In this document: positions 1 to 8,159 of the stretch, in pieces
Position numbering within the stretch: the first letter of the stretch is position 1
How the letters are laid out: each line of letters opens with the position of its first letter
Assembly: GCA_030614915.1 (NCBI GenBank)
Contig: JAUXAG010000023.1
Span: forward strand, 1 to 36,760
Source: Actinomycetes bacterium
GTDB taxonomy: Bacteria > Planctomycetota > Phycisphaerae > JAACET01
Length of the DNA: 36,760 nt
Reading direction: 5' to 3'
Notes under the pieces: model-generated
Told to the model about the DNA's origin: nothing
The model's input: only the letters and a program-made list of their open reading frames with translations
The model's database searches: none
Program-made: the position numbers and the translations under genes

Positions 1-678
1 CAACACGCTGGCTGTTACATTGCCCGTAGCGAAGTAACCGCTGGCTTGGCCCTGGATAATCCGGTCTTCGATCTGGGCCGCTCGGGACGTTCCCGGCCTG
101 ATACCCAGCCCGGAAAGAAGCTTTTCCGGGTTCTGCTGATATTCAGCCAGCATCTCGGGCAGTTCCACGTGCACCTGGTAAACGCACTTGAGCGAGACCA
201 GCACCGCCGCCGCCAGCACCGCACCCAGCAGCACCCGCCGGTAAGCCGCTCGCCGCAGCAGACCCAGCAACATCAGAAAGGCCAGCCATTGAGTAATCCA
301 GTCCGCTGCCCGAAGGGTCCCAATCTGCTTTTGTCCGGCAAGGGCCGCGGCAATGACAGTGCAGACGCTCATTACCAGCACGCCGAGCACGGGCCACCTC
401 GGCCAACGCACTATTTGCCCCTCACGCACACAGCCGATAAGCCATAGACAAAAGGCCAGCAAAAGCAGCCCGGCAAAGATAAGCGTCGTCAGCGGCCCCG
501 GGCCCGCTTGGTCATAGGCCCAGGCCCCTGTCGGGGCCATCCACCGCCGCAGGCTCTCGGTCGTCAGAAAACGCCCCACAACCACCGAAGCGGTCAGCAG
601 CAGGGCTACACGCCAACAGATATTGTCCAAGCGTTTTCCGACGGAGGTCTCTGGAGCGGGTTTCGACTCTGCAGACAT
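1..678 (-). CDS. O-antigen ligase/polymerase-like membrane protein, N-terminal part (cut by window edge)
   Basis: An open frame starts at ATG 678 and stays open for 226 codons to the left edge, so only the N-terminus is seen. The start lies two bases after the stop of the phosphoglycosyltransferase gene, which argues for translational coupling in one operon. The translation is strongly hydrophobic, with about four predicted membrane segments, for example around LLLTASVVVGRFL, LTTLIFAGLLLLAFCLW, VLGVLVMSVCTVIAAALAG and LVLAAAVLVS-type stretches. The last visible residues, ASGYFATGNVTASVL, resemble the 'G-T-F-x-N-P-N-x-x-A' region of Wzy/WaaL-type (Wzy_C) O-antigen ligases. Together with the WecA-like neighbour this suggests a role in polymerising or ligating lipid-linked glycan at the inner membrane. 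The catalytic loop lies outside the window, so the family call is tentative; an exosortase-type or other polytopic protein is possible. Confidence 0.6.
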   Translation of the reverse strand, partial: MSAESKPAPETSVGKRLDNICWRVALLLTASVVVGRFLTTESLRRWMAPTGAWAYDQAGPGPLTTLIFAGLLLLAFCLWLIGCVREGQIVRWPRWPVLGVLVMSVCTVIAAALAGQKQIGTLRAADWITQWLAFLMLLGLLRRAAYRRVLLGAVLAAAVLVSLKCVYQVHVELPEMLAEYQQNPEKLLSGLGIRPGTSRAAQIEDRIIQGQASGYFATGNVTASVL

Positions 679-680
679 GA

Positions 681-1793
681 TTATCCGGACTTCTTGGAAA
701 GGTTCTTGGCCTTGGACGATTCGAGCATAGCGATGATACACGTAACCGCCAAGGCTTGCAGAAATATCAGCACGGCGCCGACGGCATTCACCTGTGAGAG
801 AAAAGTCGCCGACACAGCCGTAGTGGCCGTGGCCAGGTAGATAGTCAGCACTGCCTTCTTCTCGCTCATGCCCCGCTGGATGAGCCGGTGCGAGAAGTGC
901 CTTCGGTCCCCCAGCCAGGGCGGCTGATGAGCACGCAGACGCAAAAAGACCACGGAAACAAAATCATATAAGGGAATAGCCAGGACCACCAAGGGCGTCA
1001 GGGCGCTGTACCATTGGCCCTGGTGAACGGCCGGGTGATAATAGGTCGTCAGCACCGACACTACCGCCACCAGGTAACCGGCGGGAAGAGAGCCGGCATC
1101 GCCCATGAATATCCGGGCCGGATGGAAGTTGTACAGCAGGAATCCGACCAGCCCGCCCAGCACCACCGTTGCCAGCGTGGGCACGAATATCTGCTGAGAG
1201 GTTCGGCCGACCCAGATAAGCACAATCAGCACGATCGCTGCGATACCAGCCGAGAGGCCATCCATGTTGTCGAGGAAATTGAACACATTCGTCAGCAGGA
1301 CTATCCATATCACCGTCAGGGCCGTTCCCAACTGCCAGGGCAAGAAGGTAAGCAGGCGAATCTCAAAAAAAGCTACCAGGCCAATGGCCACGGCGAACTG
1401 CACGATGAGCTTTACCAGCGGCTTGACTGTAAAGCGGTCATCAATCAGGCCCAGCACGTGCAGGACCGCCGCCCCGGCCAGAACAGCCAAAGCCCCCTTG
1501 GCCCGGCTGAGGATTCCAGGTAAATATTCTTCCAGGCCCGCCGGCAGCCAGAACGGGCGCACATCGTGAGCCACGCAGTACCAGACCGCCCCCAGGCCGG
1601 CCACAATCGGCAAGACCACAGCCCAGAAGATAACCACGCCCCCGCCCTTGGGAACCGCACGGGGGCTGAAACGTTCCTCGCTCGGCTCATCTACGAAGCC
1701 CATCCTGCCAAAGGCCCTGGCCAACAGCGGCGTAGCCACTGCAGCGATGACAAAGGACCCACAAAAAGCCCCGATCAGCAGAGGGATAATCAT
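681..1793 (-). CDS. WecA/MraY-family undecaprenyl-phosphate sugar-1-phosphate transferase
   Basis: A 370-residue polytopic membrane enzyme of the polyprenyl-phosphate N-acetylhexosamine-1-phosphate transferase family. It would move a UDP-activated sugar phosphate onto undecaprenyl phosphate, the first committed step of a lipid-linked glycan. The diagnostic cytoplasmic loops are all present: DD at residues 118-119 (GLIDDRF), NFLDNMDGL at 172-180, the MGDAGS loop near 230-235 and the HFSHRL loop at 299-304. That loop is the His-rich motif that in this superfamily separates WecA/TagO-type enzymes from MraY, and with the absence of a mur/dcw context it favours a WecA/TagO type. The length fits the family. 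The ATG at 1793 overlaps the preceding DUF4416 gene by four bases (ATGA), and the O-antigen-ligase-like gene follows after two bases. The sugar specificity cannot be read from the sequence. Confidence 0.9.
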   Translation of the reverse strand: MIIPLLIGAFCGSFVIAAVATPLLARAFGRMGFVDEPSEERFSPRAVPKGGGVVIFWAVVLPIVAGLGAVWYCVAHDVRPFWLPAGLEEYLPGILSRAKGALAVLAGAAVLHVLGLIDDRFTVKPLVKLIVQFAVAIGLVAFFEIRLLTFLPWQLGTALTVIWIVLLTNVFNFLDNMDGLSAGIAAIVLIVLIWVGRTSQQIFVPTLATVVLGGLVGFLLYNFHPARIFMGDAGSLPAGYLVAVVSVLTTYYHPAVHQGQWYSALTPLVVLAIPLYDFVSVVFLRLRAHQPPWLGDRRHFSHRLIQRGMSEKKAVLTIYLATATTAVSATFLSQVNAVGAVLIFLQALAVTCIIAMLESSKAKNLSKKSG

Positions 1794-2341
1794 TGATTGA
1801 CCTCCTGGTTGCGGAGTTGTTCGAGTAGACGCCAGCGGACCTGGCTAAAGAATCCATGATACCTCGGCTCGGCATAGTCCGGAAAGCTCCAGGGGAAAGA
1901 CCGCCATGAGCCGTGTACATACTGCAGCGTAACCTCGGCATAGATTCCCCGGCCAACATATACGCGGTGCGAATAGTCCTTGGTCGAAGCCAGGACCAGC
2001 TTGGCCGGGGTGATGTAGCCGGGGTCGAGATTAATCGCCCGCCGCTGGCCTCGGCCACGCTGTCGGGCATCGGCCAGCTCCGTCGAGTTACAGGCGAGCT
2101 TGAGCTTGACTATATCAGCCGCGTCCCCGGGTTCAGCCAAACTGACGAACTGCCTCAGGAGCGTTTCTGACATTTCCTTGGCATAGTATTTCGTGCTGCT
2201 GAAGGGCCAGACCTCGCTGTGCGACTCCACGGGCCCGAGCTGTCGGCCGATAAGTTCGCTTGCCTGTGCCAATATATCTTCGCCGATAGCCAGGATTCCC
2301 ACGATGAACTTGACCGGTTCTGGTTCTTGGACTTGACCCAT
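1790..2341 (-). CDS. DUF4416 family protein
   Basis: A 183-residue soluble protein matching the DUF4416 family. Hallmarks visible are the N-terminal VKFIVGILA stretch, TKYYAKEM, the IVKLKLACNSTE segment, INLDPGYITPAKLVLAS, and the very conserved TKDYSHRVYVGRGIYAEVTL followed by WSFPDY near the C-terminus. The family has no established function; it recurs in Planctomycetota and deltaproteobacteria. The frame remains open to 2437, but residues before MGQVQEPEPV do not resemble the family, so the start was placed at ATG 2341. It overlaps the WecA-type gene by four bases, so the three minus-strand genes here probably form one transcript. Co-occurrence with glycan genes is suggestive but not proof of an envelope role. 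Confidence 0.85.
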   Translation of the reverse strand: MGQVQEPEPVKFIVGILAIGEDILAQASELIGRQLGPVESHSEVWPFSSTKYYAKEMSETLLRQFVSLAEPGDAADIVKLKLACNSTELADARQRGRGQRRAINLDPGYITPAKLVLASTKDYSHRVYVGRGIYAEVTLQYVHGSWRSFPWSFPDYAEPRYHGFFSQVRWRLLEQLRNQEVNQ

Positions 2342-2500
2342 ACCGCCAGGCTCACACCCCCACACCTCTTCCCCGGGCCGCCTAAGGTGGACGACGGTTT
2401 TCCAAACCGTCCTTCCAAAACCGTAACATAGTCTCAAGACAGCAATTACCGCAAGTGAAAAAATGATGCTCGCACGCCGGCCTCCACAGCCCAGGTCCGT

Positions 2501-3247
2501 TTACATCTCGTCCAGCTCGACACGGATCGGGGCATCTGCGTGGATGCCGAGCTTCTCTATCGGTATCTTCAGTTCGAAGAATCTTCCTTCGAAGGCCACG
2601 AATTCGGGGTTTTCTATGGACTCGGCCTCGAAGACGTCGTCGTGGGTGTCCGTCTCGGCATTGTAACGTCCCACTTCGAAGCTGGCCATCGGCAGTTGCT
2701 TTGTGGCTTTGCCCGAGACAATGTTATAAGTTGTCGAAACGCCTGTCGGAATCCAGATGGTGAACTCTTCTGCTTCGGTGTAGAGGCTGAGGTATCCAAG
2801 CGCGCCGGAAGTCGGGCGGTGCGGCGGCGTAGCGAGCTGCTCCTCATACCTCTCGCCTATGCCGAGTGATAGCTCAAAGAGTATGTAGAGGTTCGCCTCA
2901 TCGCGGGCGAGCTTGACAGCTTTGCATTTGTAATTCCTGTTACTCCACTTGTCGTGGTGTATTATCAACACAGCAGGCACTTGGGCCCACTCGTCAGCCC
3001 TGCCGTCGATGGTGATGTTTGCCAGCGGGGCTGGCTTGGGAGGTGGTTGCTGGCTTTGTTTAGCCCTTTGAGCGGCACTGCGCTGGGCTTGCTGCATCAT
3101 CCTTTCCAGCGTGGAAGGCGCTCTGGTTTGCCGGAAAGGCTGTTCTGTATCGGTAGGCCCGGACTTGTCCTTCCTGCCGGCCAAATACGTAATCACGCCC
3201 AGCACGACCAGGACACCCACGATGATGGCTATTGTTCTGTTGCTCAT
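2501..3247 (-). CDS. Membrane-anchored protein with CBM9/DOMON-like domain
   Basis: A 248-residue protein with one N-terminal membrane segment (IAIIVGVLVVLGVITYLAG, residues 5-23), a low-complexity Pro/Gln/Ala linker to about residue 75, and a C-terminal beta-rich domain. That domain begins ITIDGRADEWAQVPAV and continues KAVKLARDEANLYILFEL, the signature of family-9 carbohydrate-binding-module-like or DOMON-like sugar/haem-binding domains. It ends with FFELKIPIEKLG...IRVELDEM, the usual final strands of the fold. The predicted topology places the domain outside the inner membrane. It lies upstream of the DUF4416-WecA operon on the same strand with a 159-base gap, so it may be co-transcribed or a separate unit. 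The ligand is unknown. The fold assignment rests on the D-G-x-x-D-E-W pattern. Confidence 0.7.
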   Translation of the reverse strand: MSNRTIAIIVGVLVVLGVITYLAGRKDKSGPTDTEQPFRQTRAPSTLERMMQQAQRSAAQRAKQSQQPPPKPAPLANITIDGRADEWAQVPAVLIIHHDKWSNRNYKCKAVKLARDEANLYILFELSLGIGERYEEQLATPPHRPTSGALGYLSLYTEAEEFTIWIPTGVSTTYNIVSGKATKQLPMASFEVGRYNAETDTHDDVFEAESIENPEFVAFEGRFFELKIPIEKLGIHADAPIRVELDEM

Positions 3248-3515
3248 TTTCGTTCGTCCTCCTTCTATCTACGGCCCGGCTCAGGACCGAGCTACGCCCA
3301 CAGATTATACCGCTAGCTAATCTCGTATTCCATGCCCAGTGTGTTCAAGGTCAGCTAGAAGTGGGAAAGCCTGCTGGAATTAACAAGAAGGGCGTTTTTT
3401 GGCGGATTGAAACGCAATTTTGCTTGTTCAGCCGACAAAACTTGATTAGGATAGAGAAAATTTAGTAAGTGCTGCCTGACAATGGGAAAGTTGAGCCGTC
3501 TCACTCAAGCAGCCA

Positions 3516-3538
3516 TCGAATCCAACGGTTGGATTCGA
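3516..3538. promoter_or_regulatory. Perfect 23-bp palindrome, candidate operator for the sugar gene pair
   Basis: The arms TCGAATCCAAC and GTTGGATTCGA are perfect 11-bp inverted repeats around a single G. The element lies 80 bases before the Gfo/Idh start, in the 370-base gap (3248-3617) between divergent transcription units. Size, symmetry and location fit a dimeric repressor site of LacI or GntR type. No regulator gene is in the window. No other feature was recognised in this gap, apart from the AAGGA ribosome-binding site at 3606-3610. Confidence 0.5.
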
Positions 3539-3617
3539 AAATCATTGTGCAACAGGCTCATCTACGTTTTTTTCTGGATAATTGTCCTTTTGTCAACCTT
3601 TTAGATAAGGAATTATA

Positions 3618-4775
3618 ATGAAGTCAGTTGGAATAGGAATGATCGGCTGCGGCGCCATGGGCCGTGCTGTGGCTAGGGAGGTTCTGAAGCAGAGTGAAAG
3701 AATAAAGTTGCATGGCCTTTTCGACCCCGAAAATAAATCCATCCAGGCCGCACTCGACGAGCTCGAGCCACAGGCAAAAGTCTATGAAGATTATCATTCG
3801 CTCGTGAAATCACCCGAGATTGACTGGGTGATGATTGCCTCGTGGAACTGTTACCATCGCGAACAGGCGATAGCTGCCTTCGAGGCCGGAAAGGATGTAT
3901 TCTGCCAGAAGCCTCTGGCAACGAATATAAATGATTGCCTTGCCATGTGCCGGGCCTGGAAGAAAAGCGGCCGAAAATTCAACATCGGTTTTACGCTCCG
4001 ATACTCCCCCCATTACCGAAAGATCAAGGAACTGCTAAACAATGGTATAGTCGGGGACATTATCAGCATGGAATTCAACGAGACGCTGAGCTTCAACCAC
4101 GGCGGTTACATCATGGGCGACTGGCGTCGGCTGACAAAATACGCCGGCACACACCTACTGGAAAAATGCTGCCATGACATAGACCTGGCCAACTGGATGG
4201 TCCAAAGCCGGGCAGATAAGGTGGGCTCGTTCGGTGGAATGAACTTCTTTACTCCCGAAAACGAAAGGCATATCAAGCGCATCGGCCAAAACGACGAGGG
4301 TAAAGAGGCCTATCGTACTTGGGGTGGGCTTGTTGACTTGAACCCCTTCACTTCAGACAAAGATATTGTTGATAATCAGGTTGCCATTATCGAATACGAG
4401 AATGGCGTGCGGGCGACATTCCATACGAACTGCAACGCGGGAATCCCCGAACGCAGGATGTATATTCTAGGTTCGGAGGGAGCCATACGCGCCGACGTTA
4501 TCGCCGGGACTATCGAGGCTAGGCGAATCGGTTTTGACAGCCATATTGAAAGGTTCGACGCGGGCGTGAACGGCAATCACGGCAGTGGAGATCCAGTGCT
4601 TGCAAGAGAATTAGCCGAAATCATGTTCGAGGGCGCGGAACCGAAAACCGGACTTGTTGACGGACTCAATTCAGCCATAACATGCTTTGCCATCGATAAA
4701 GCCACGGAAACAGGCAAAGTTGTAAAGCTTGCCCCGTCCTGGAAACGTATTGAGAAGGTCTTGCGGGATTTTTGA
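3618..4775 (+). CDS. Gfo/Idh/MocA family oxidoreductase
   Basis: A 385-residue NAD(P)-dependent sugar or polyol dehydrogenase of the Gfo/Idh/MocA family. The N-terminal Rossmann fold opens with VGIGMIGCGAMGRAVA (residues 4-19, GxGxxG-type). The family's EKP motif appears as FCQKPLATN near residue 95, so the Glu is replaced by Gln. The C-terminal alpha/beta domain includes KCCHDIDLANWM, whose His and Asp occupy the usual catalytic positions. An AAGGA ribosome-binding site lies eight bases ahead of the ATG. It is followed after 184 bases by a sugar isomerase on the same strand, a common pairing in inositol and rare-sugar catabolism, where the dehydrogenase makes a keto sugar for the isomerase. 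The substrate is not deducible. A palindrome upstream probably controls it. Confidence 0.9.
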   Translation: MKSVGIGMIGCGAMGRAVAREVLKQSERIKLHGLFDPENKSIQAALDELEPQAKVYEDYHSLVKSPEIDWVMIASWNCYHREQAIAAFEAGKDVFCQKPLATNINDCLAMCRAWKKSGRKFNIGFTLRYSPHYRKIKELLNNGIVGDIISMEFNETLSFNHGGYIMGDWRRLTKYAGTHLLEKCCHDIDLANWMVQSRADKVGSFGGMNFFTPENERHIKRIGQNDEGKEAYRTWGGLVDLNPFTSDKDIVDNQVAIIEYENGVRATFHTNCNAGIPERRMYILGSEGAIRADVIAGTIEARRIGFDSHIERFDAGVNGNHGSGDPVLARELAEIMFEGAEPKTGLVDGLNSAITCFAIDKATETGKVVKLAPSWKRIEKVLRDF

Positions 4776-4959
4776 CTTCTTCCTCCTCGTACGCAATCCT
4801 TTTCATCACCACTCTCTAATTCATCCTTGTCCCAATTTGGCTGAACCGATACAATGCCGGAGGTTTCGAAGCCGACAAGGTGGGACAACGCCCGTTCGGC
4901 ACAGGTGTCGAGCGGAAGTAGTTGTTGCTTTGCTTTGAATCATAAACAGGAGAATGGTC

Positions 4960-5808
4960 ATGATTATTGCTCAACACGGCCTTACGATCATGCACTGTAA
5001 CTGCATGACTGAGGTCCGCATTGCTAAGGATCTCGGCTATGGTGGTATCGAATTTCTGGCTGCCAAGTTACACCGCTACCTTGATATGGGCTACGACATA
5101 AAAATGTTGGCCGAGGCCATGAAGCAAGCCGGCCTTAAAACTGTGTGTATCAACGCCTTGGCTGATGCGGATAGACTGGATACTGTTGAGCATTCCGAAT
5201 TACTAGCGGAGTGCCAAAGGCTTTCCGCCGCCGCCGAAGGCCTCCAATGCCCAACAATACAACTGGTTTTCCGCGAACGCCTTCAGGGCAGGCCCTGGCA
5301 GGAGATCCGCAGGCTGACCGCTGCTAACGCGGCAAAGTTGGCCGACATCGGTAAGACATATGGCATACGTTTCCAACTGGAACCTCTGGCCTGGTCGCCG
5401 ATGCACAGTCTTTCCCAAAGTTTGGAAGTCATTGAAGAAGCTGGACGGGAAAATCTTGGTATGGTGATCGACTTCTGGCACCTCTGGGCAGGTGGGCAGA
5501 CAACGCCCGAAGAGGTGGCGAAGCTGGACAAAAATATGATCTATGGTGTCCATTTCTGCGACGGTAAGCGAAAACCCGATCTAAAAGTAAGCGACGAGGC
5601 TGAGCTGCGTTCTTTCCTTCCCGGAGAGGGTGACATTGACATCAAAGAATGGGTCGATGCGGTGAAGTCGACGGGATATGACGGTTCATGGTCGGCTGAG
5701 ACCTACAGCCCAAAACACTGGGAAGAAGACCTCTACGACCTTGGGAAAAAATGCAAGGAACTAATGGAAAAATACATACTTGGGGAGAACTTAGTTCACC
5801 CTGTTTAG
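4960..5808 (+). CDS. Sugar phosphate isomerase/epimerase, AP-endonuclease-2 TIM barrel
   Basis: A 282-residue TIM-barrel protein of the xylose-isomerase-like (AP endonuclease 2) superfamily. It has GYGGIEFLAAKL near the N-terminus and four putative metal ligands in order: Glu in FQLEPLAW, Asp in MVIDFWHLW, His in GVHFCDGKRK and Glu in WSAETYSP. This is the hydroxypyruvate-isomerase/IolE/IolI pattern, which isomerises or epimerises keto sugars with a divalent metal. An ATG two codons earlier (4954) is possible, but the AGGAG at 4948-4952 is correctly spaced only for the ATG at 4960, so that start was chosen. It pairs with the Gfo/Idh gene upstream and converges with the amidohydrolase gene, leaving a 47-base gap. 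The exact substrate is unknown. Confidence 0.87.
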   Translation: MIIAQHGLTIMHCNCMTEVRIAKDLGYGGIEFLAAKLHRYLDMGYDIKMLAEAMKQAGLKTVCINALADADRLDTVEHSELLAECQRLSAAAEGLQCPTIQLVFRERLQGRPWQEIRRLTAANAAKLADIGKTYGIRFQLEPLAWSPMHSLSQSLEVIEEAGRENLGMVIDFWHLWAGGQTTPEEVAKLDKNMIYGVHFCDGKRKPDLKVSDEAELRSFLPGEGDIDIKEWVDAVKSTGYDGSWSAETYSPKHWEEDLYDLGKKCKELMEKYILGENLVHPV

Positions 5809-5855
5809 AAGACCAAATGGAGTCAAGAATTCATTGAGCCGTAGTTTTTCCCCTA

Positions 5856-6779
5856 CTACAGATCGAATACATTCAGGGCATTACCGCCCATGATCATGGT
5901 TTGTTCCTTCGGACAAAGAAACTGCGTTTGCAACCGTGCGAGACCGATCAGTTGCGGGTATGTGGCGTGAAGTAAAAGGCCGGGAATATCCGTACCCAGC
6001 ATGATTCTGCTCGGGCCAATCCTCTCAATGGCCATTTTTATCCATCTGATTGTCGTAGGATAGGGATACTGTTCATCCGGCAGATAGGCTGGAAGGGCTG
6101 CCGTGTCAAACCAGACATTTTCCAATCGTCCCAGATCGATCTGTTCGTACCATAGCTTCTGTAGCTTTGAATCCTCGTCCATGGCCGGCGTGGGCTGGGC
6201 GAGGTGGGCGATCACCACCTTCAAGCGTGGATGATTCTCTGCTATCCGGCGAACAGCCTGCGTTTGATAAGATGGGCTGCCTACTGCCCCAAGGTCAAGG
6301 ACCAGTACCAAGCCACTCTCTTGGAGCGAAGCCCAAAGCCAAGTCACTTCGGGAGCATCAAGTTTGGCACCCGGATGAAGGCCGCAGAGACCGGTTTCCA
6401 CCGTGAGCTCCAATTTGAGAGCCTTGAAGACGCGCTGTTTCGCAATCGTTTCAAAAGCTGTGCGGGACGTTTCCTGCCATGGGTCCAGATAGGCGGCGGC
6501 TGCGAGTCGGCCAGGGCAACTCTGGACGGCTTGCTGAGCGTATTGATTGCAGTCGCCATAATAAGGCCCCTGCAACATGACGGCCTTGTCCACGCCAGCC
6601 CAGTCCATCTGGGCTATAAGAGCTTCCCAATTGAAAGTTACTTTTTCAGAAAACGGGGGCAAGGCCCAGATCTGGTTGTTACCGACACTGGCCCGGCCCC
6701 AGGCCAAGCCCCGAGTGAGACCGCTGGCAATCCTGCCATTGATTTGCGGAAAAACGTGGGTATGTACGTCAACAATCAC
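5856..6779 (-). CDS. Amidohydrolase family 2 metal-dependent hydrolase
   Basis: About 307 residues of an amidohydrolase-2 (PF04909-type) TIM barrel, the family that includes sugar lactonases and ACMSD-like decarboxylases. The metal-binding HxH is at the very N-terminus (VDVHTHVFPQ), a third His lies in KVVIAHLAQP, and the late Asp is in IMLGTDIPG. The start is uncertain. The frame extends to a TTG at 6827, but the GTG at 6779 puts the HxH strand at the usual position for the family; neither has a good ribosome-binding site. It is the last gene of a minus-strand operon behind the NHL protein. In this setting hydrolysis of a sugar lactone produced by the SDR or dehydrogenase is a reasonable inference, not a demonstrated function. 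Confidence 0.82.
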   Translation of the reverse strand: MIVDVHTHVFPQINGRIASGLTRGLAWGRASVGNNQIWALPPFSEKVTFNWEALIAQMDWAGVDKAVMLQGPYYGDCNQYAQQAVQSCPGRLAAAAYLDPWQETSRTAFETIAKQRVFKALKLELTVETGLCGLHPGAKLDAPEVTWLWASLQESGLVLVLDLGAVGSPSYQTQAVRRIAENHPRLKVVIAHLAQPTPAMDEDSKLQKLWYEQIDLGRLENVWFDTAALPAYLPDEQYPYPTTIRWIKMAIERIGPSRIMLGTDIPGLLLHATYPQLIGLARLQTQFLCPKEQTMIMGGNALNVFDL

Positions 6780-6848
6780 GGCTATTACCAATCTGAAGAT
6801 GCCAAGGCGAACTTCGGTGCTATTCAATCCGCATTTGAGGTTTGAGCT

Positions 6849-7829
6849 TTATAGGCGTACGTATTTGTTCAGTACCGGCTTATCATGCGCTGCCCGGCCC
6901 CGGCTGAACGAGCCAGCCACCTCACCCACGTACAGATTCTTCTGGGAATCCAGGCCCATGCAGTGCGGCGCATAGTACAGCCCAGTCCCCATCGGATCCA
7001 GGGCACCCCATTCAGCCAGGATATCACCACTGAGATTTCGCACCGTTATTCGCCCATGCGGAGCATCCGGGAAGAATTGAGGGTGATCAGCATCACCTTG
7101 CACCACTAGCCCCATCTCTGCAACGTACATGTTCTCCTCGTCGTCAATTACCATCTTATTGGGGCAATACACATCCGTCCACTGGGTGATAAACTCGCCC
7201 TCGGGGCTGAAAACCTGGATACGCTTGTTCTCGCGGTCGGCGACGTAAATCCGGCCTGCTTTGTCAATGCACAGCCCGTGTGGCAGTACAAACTCGCCCG
7301 GTCCATTGCCCGGCTGGCCCCACGACAGAGACAACTTGCCATCCGGTGAATACCTGTGGATGCGGGCATTGCCGTAGCCGTCCGAGACGTATATGTCACC
7401 CCCGGCTGAAAGGGCCAGATCGGTTGGATAGCAGAACGGCGGGCCGGAACGTGCTACGCTGTGGGGATAGCCCGGCTTATATCCGGTCTGGGAAGGTTGG
7501 GCCACAGTGATTGCCGACAGCGGCTTACCATCCAGGGTGAACTGGCGGATGGCGTTGCCTTCGTCGTCAACACAATAGATCGTCTCGTCCGGGCCAATAC
7601 ATAGGCCATGGGGGCGGGTGAACATCCCATCTCCCCACGATCCCAGGAACCGGCCTGTCCGGTCAAAAATGATGACCGGGTACTTGCCTCTGGTGAAAAC
7701 GTACACTCTGTCCTGCGAGTCAAGGGCCAGCCCTGGAATCTGGCCCTCGTATGAGAAGTCCGGGGGCAATTGTCCCCAACCCTCGATAGCCTCGAATACA
7801 AACTTGCCTGAACCTACTACTTTTTTCAT
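6849..7829 (-). CDS. NHL-repeat six-bladed beta-propeller protein
   Basis: A 326-residue protein made of NHL-type repeats, each a strand set around 'P-x-G-L-x-[IL]-D/G...[IV]-Y-V-x-D'. Visible blades include PHGLCIGPDETIYCVDDEGN, PTDLALSAGGDIYVSDGYGN, PHGLCIDKAGRIYVADREN, PNKMVIDDEENMYVAEMG and PHCMGLDSQKNLYVGEVAG, so about six blades fill the chain. There is no signal peptide, so it is probably cytoplasmic. Related propellers act as lyases (peptidyl-hydroxyglycine lyase type), lactonases or binding platforms. Its place between a dehydrogenase remnant and an amidohydrolase suggests a sugar-lactone or binding role, but this is inference. A good AGGAG ribosome-binding site precedes ATG 7829, directly after the truncated Ldh_2 gene (31-base gap). 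Confidence 0.85.
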   Translation of the reverse strand: MKKVVGSGKFVFEAIEGWGQLPPDFSYEGQIPGLALDSQDRVYVFTRGKYPVIIFDRTGRFLGSWGDGMFTRPHGLCIGPDETIYCVDDEGNAIRQFTLDGKPLSAITVAQPSQTGYKPGYPHSVARSGPPFCYPTDLALSAGGDIYVSDGYGNARIHRYSPDGKLSLSWGQPGNGPGEFVLPHGLCIDKAGRIYVADRENKRIQVFSPEGEFITQWTDVYCPNKMVIDDEENMYVAEMGLVVQGDADHPQFFPDAPHGRITVRNLSGDILAEWGALDPMGTGLYYAPHCMGLDSQKNLYVGEVAGSFSRGRAAHDKPVLNKYVRL

Positions 7830-7860
7830 AGCTGTATTTCTCCTGTAATTTACTTCGATT

Positions 7861-8157
7861 CTACTGAACTTGCACTGCGACTTCCTCAGCCACTAGGCCG
7901 AACTGCCACTGAGCGTCCAGCACTGTCGTAGTCGCCGTCTCCTTAGTGACGGACAGCTCTGCATCCGGCACAATCCGGCCGTTTCGCAAATCATTGACAT
8001 ACTGCGCCACCCGTTGAATCCCGTGCGAGCTGAAACCCATCATCTCAGTCCTGACCAAATGATCGGCAACAATCTCGGCGCTGTCGGCGGGAACCCTGCA
8101 GGCCATAAAAACACGTATCACGATTTCTCTCAGTTCGTCCGGCTTTTTCAATACCAT
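7861..8157 (-). pseudogene. Truncated Ldh_2 (malate/lactate dehydrogenase family) N-terminal fragment
   Basis: A 98-codon frame whose sequence matches only the N-terminal part of the Ldh_2 (malate/L-lactate/ureidoglycolate dehydrogenase) family, normally about 330-360 residues. It shows the helix IVADHLVRTEMMG, the catalytic-region SSHGIQRVAQYVNDLRNGRI and the PDAELSVTKET...VLDAQWQFGLV segment. It then stops after VAEEVAVQVQ. The nucleotide-binding core and C-terminal domain are absent, and only 31 bases separate its stop from the NHL gene, so the remainder has been deleted rather than frameshifted. The reading frame, ATG and two-base spacing from the SDR gene are intact. It might still be translated as a leader-like small protein, but dehydrogenase activity is not expected. 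Confidence 0.75.
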
Positions 8158-8159
8158 CT

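Noticed and set aside
143-406. Minus-strand 87-codon frame in the first 400 bases
   Set aside because: It lies in a different frame from the membrane protein that is open from 678 to the left edge and has hydrophobic segments in order.
3591-3620. TTGTCA and TATAAT spaced by 18 bases ahead of the Gfo/Idh gene
   Set aside because: The TATAAT runs directly into the ATG, so a transcript would start inside the gene and leave no ribosome-binding site, while AAGGA between the two boxes suits translation from a longer leader.
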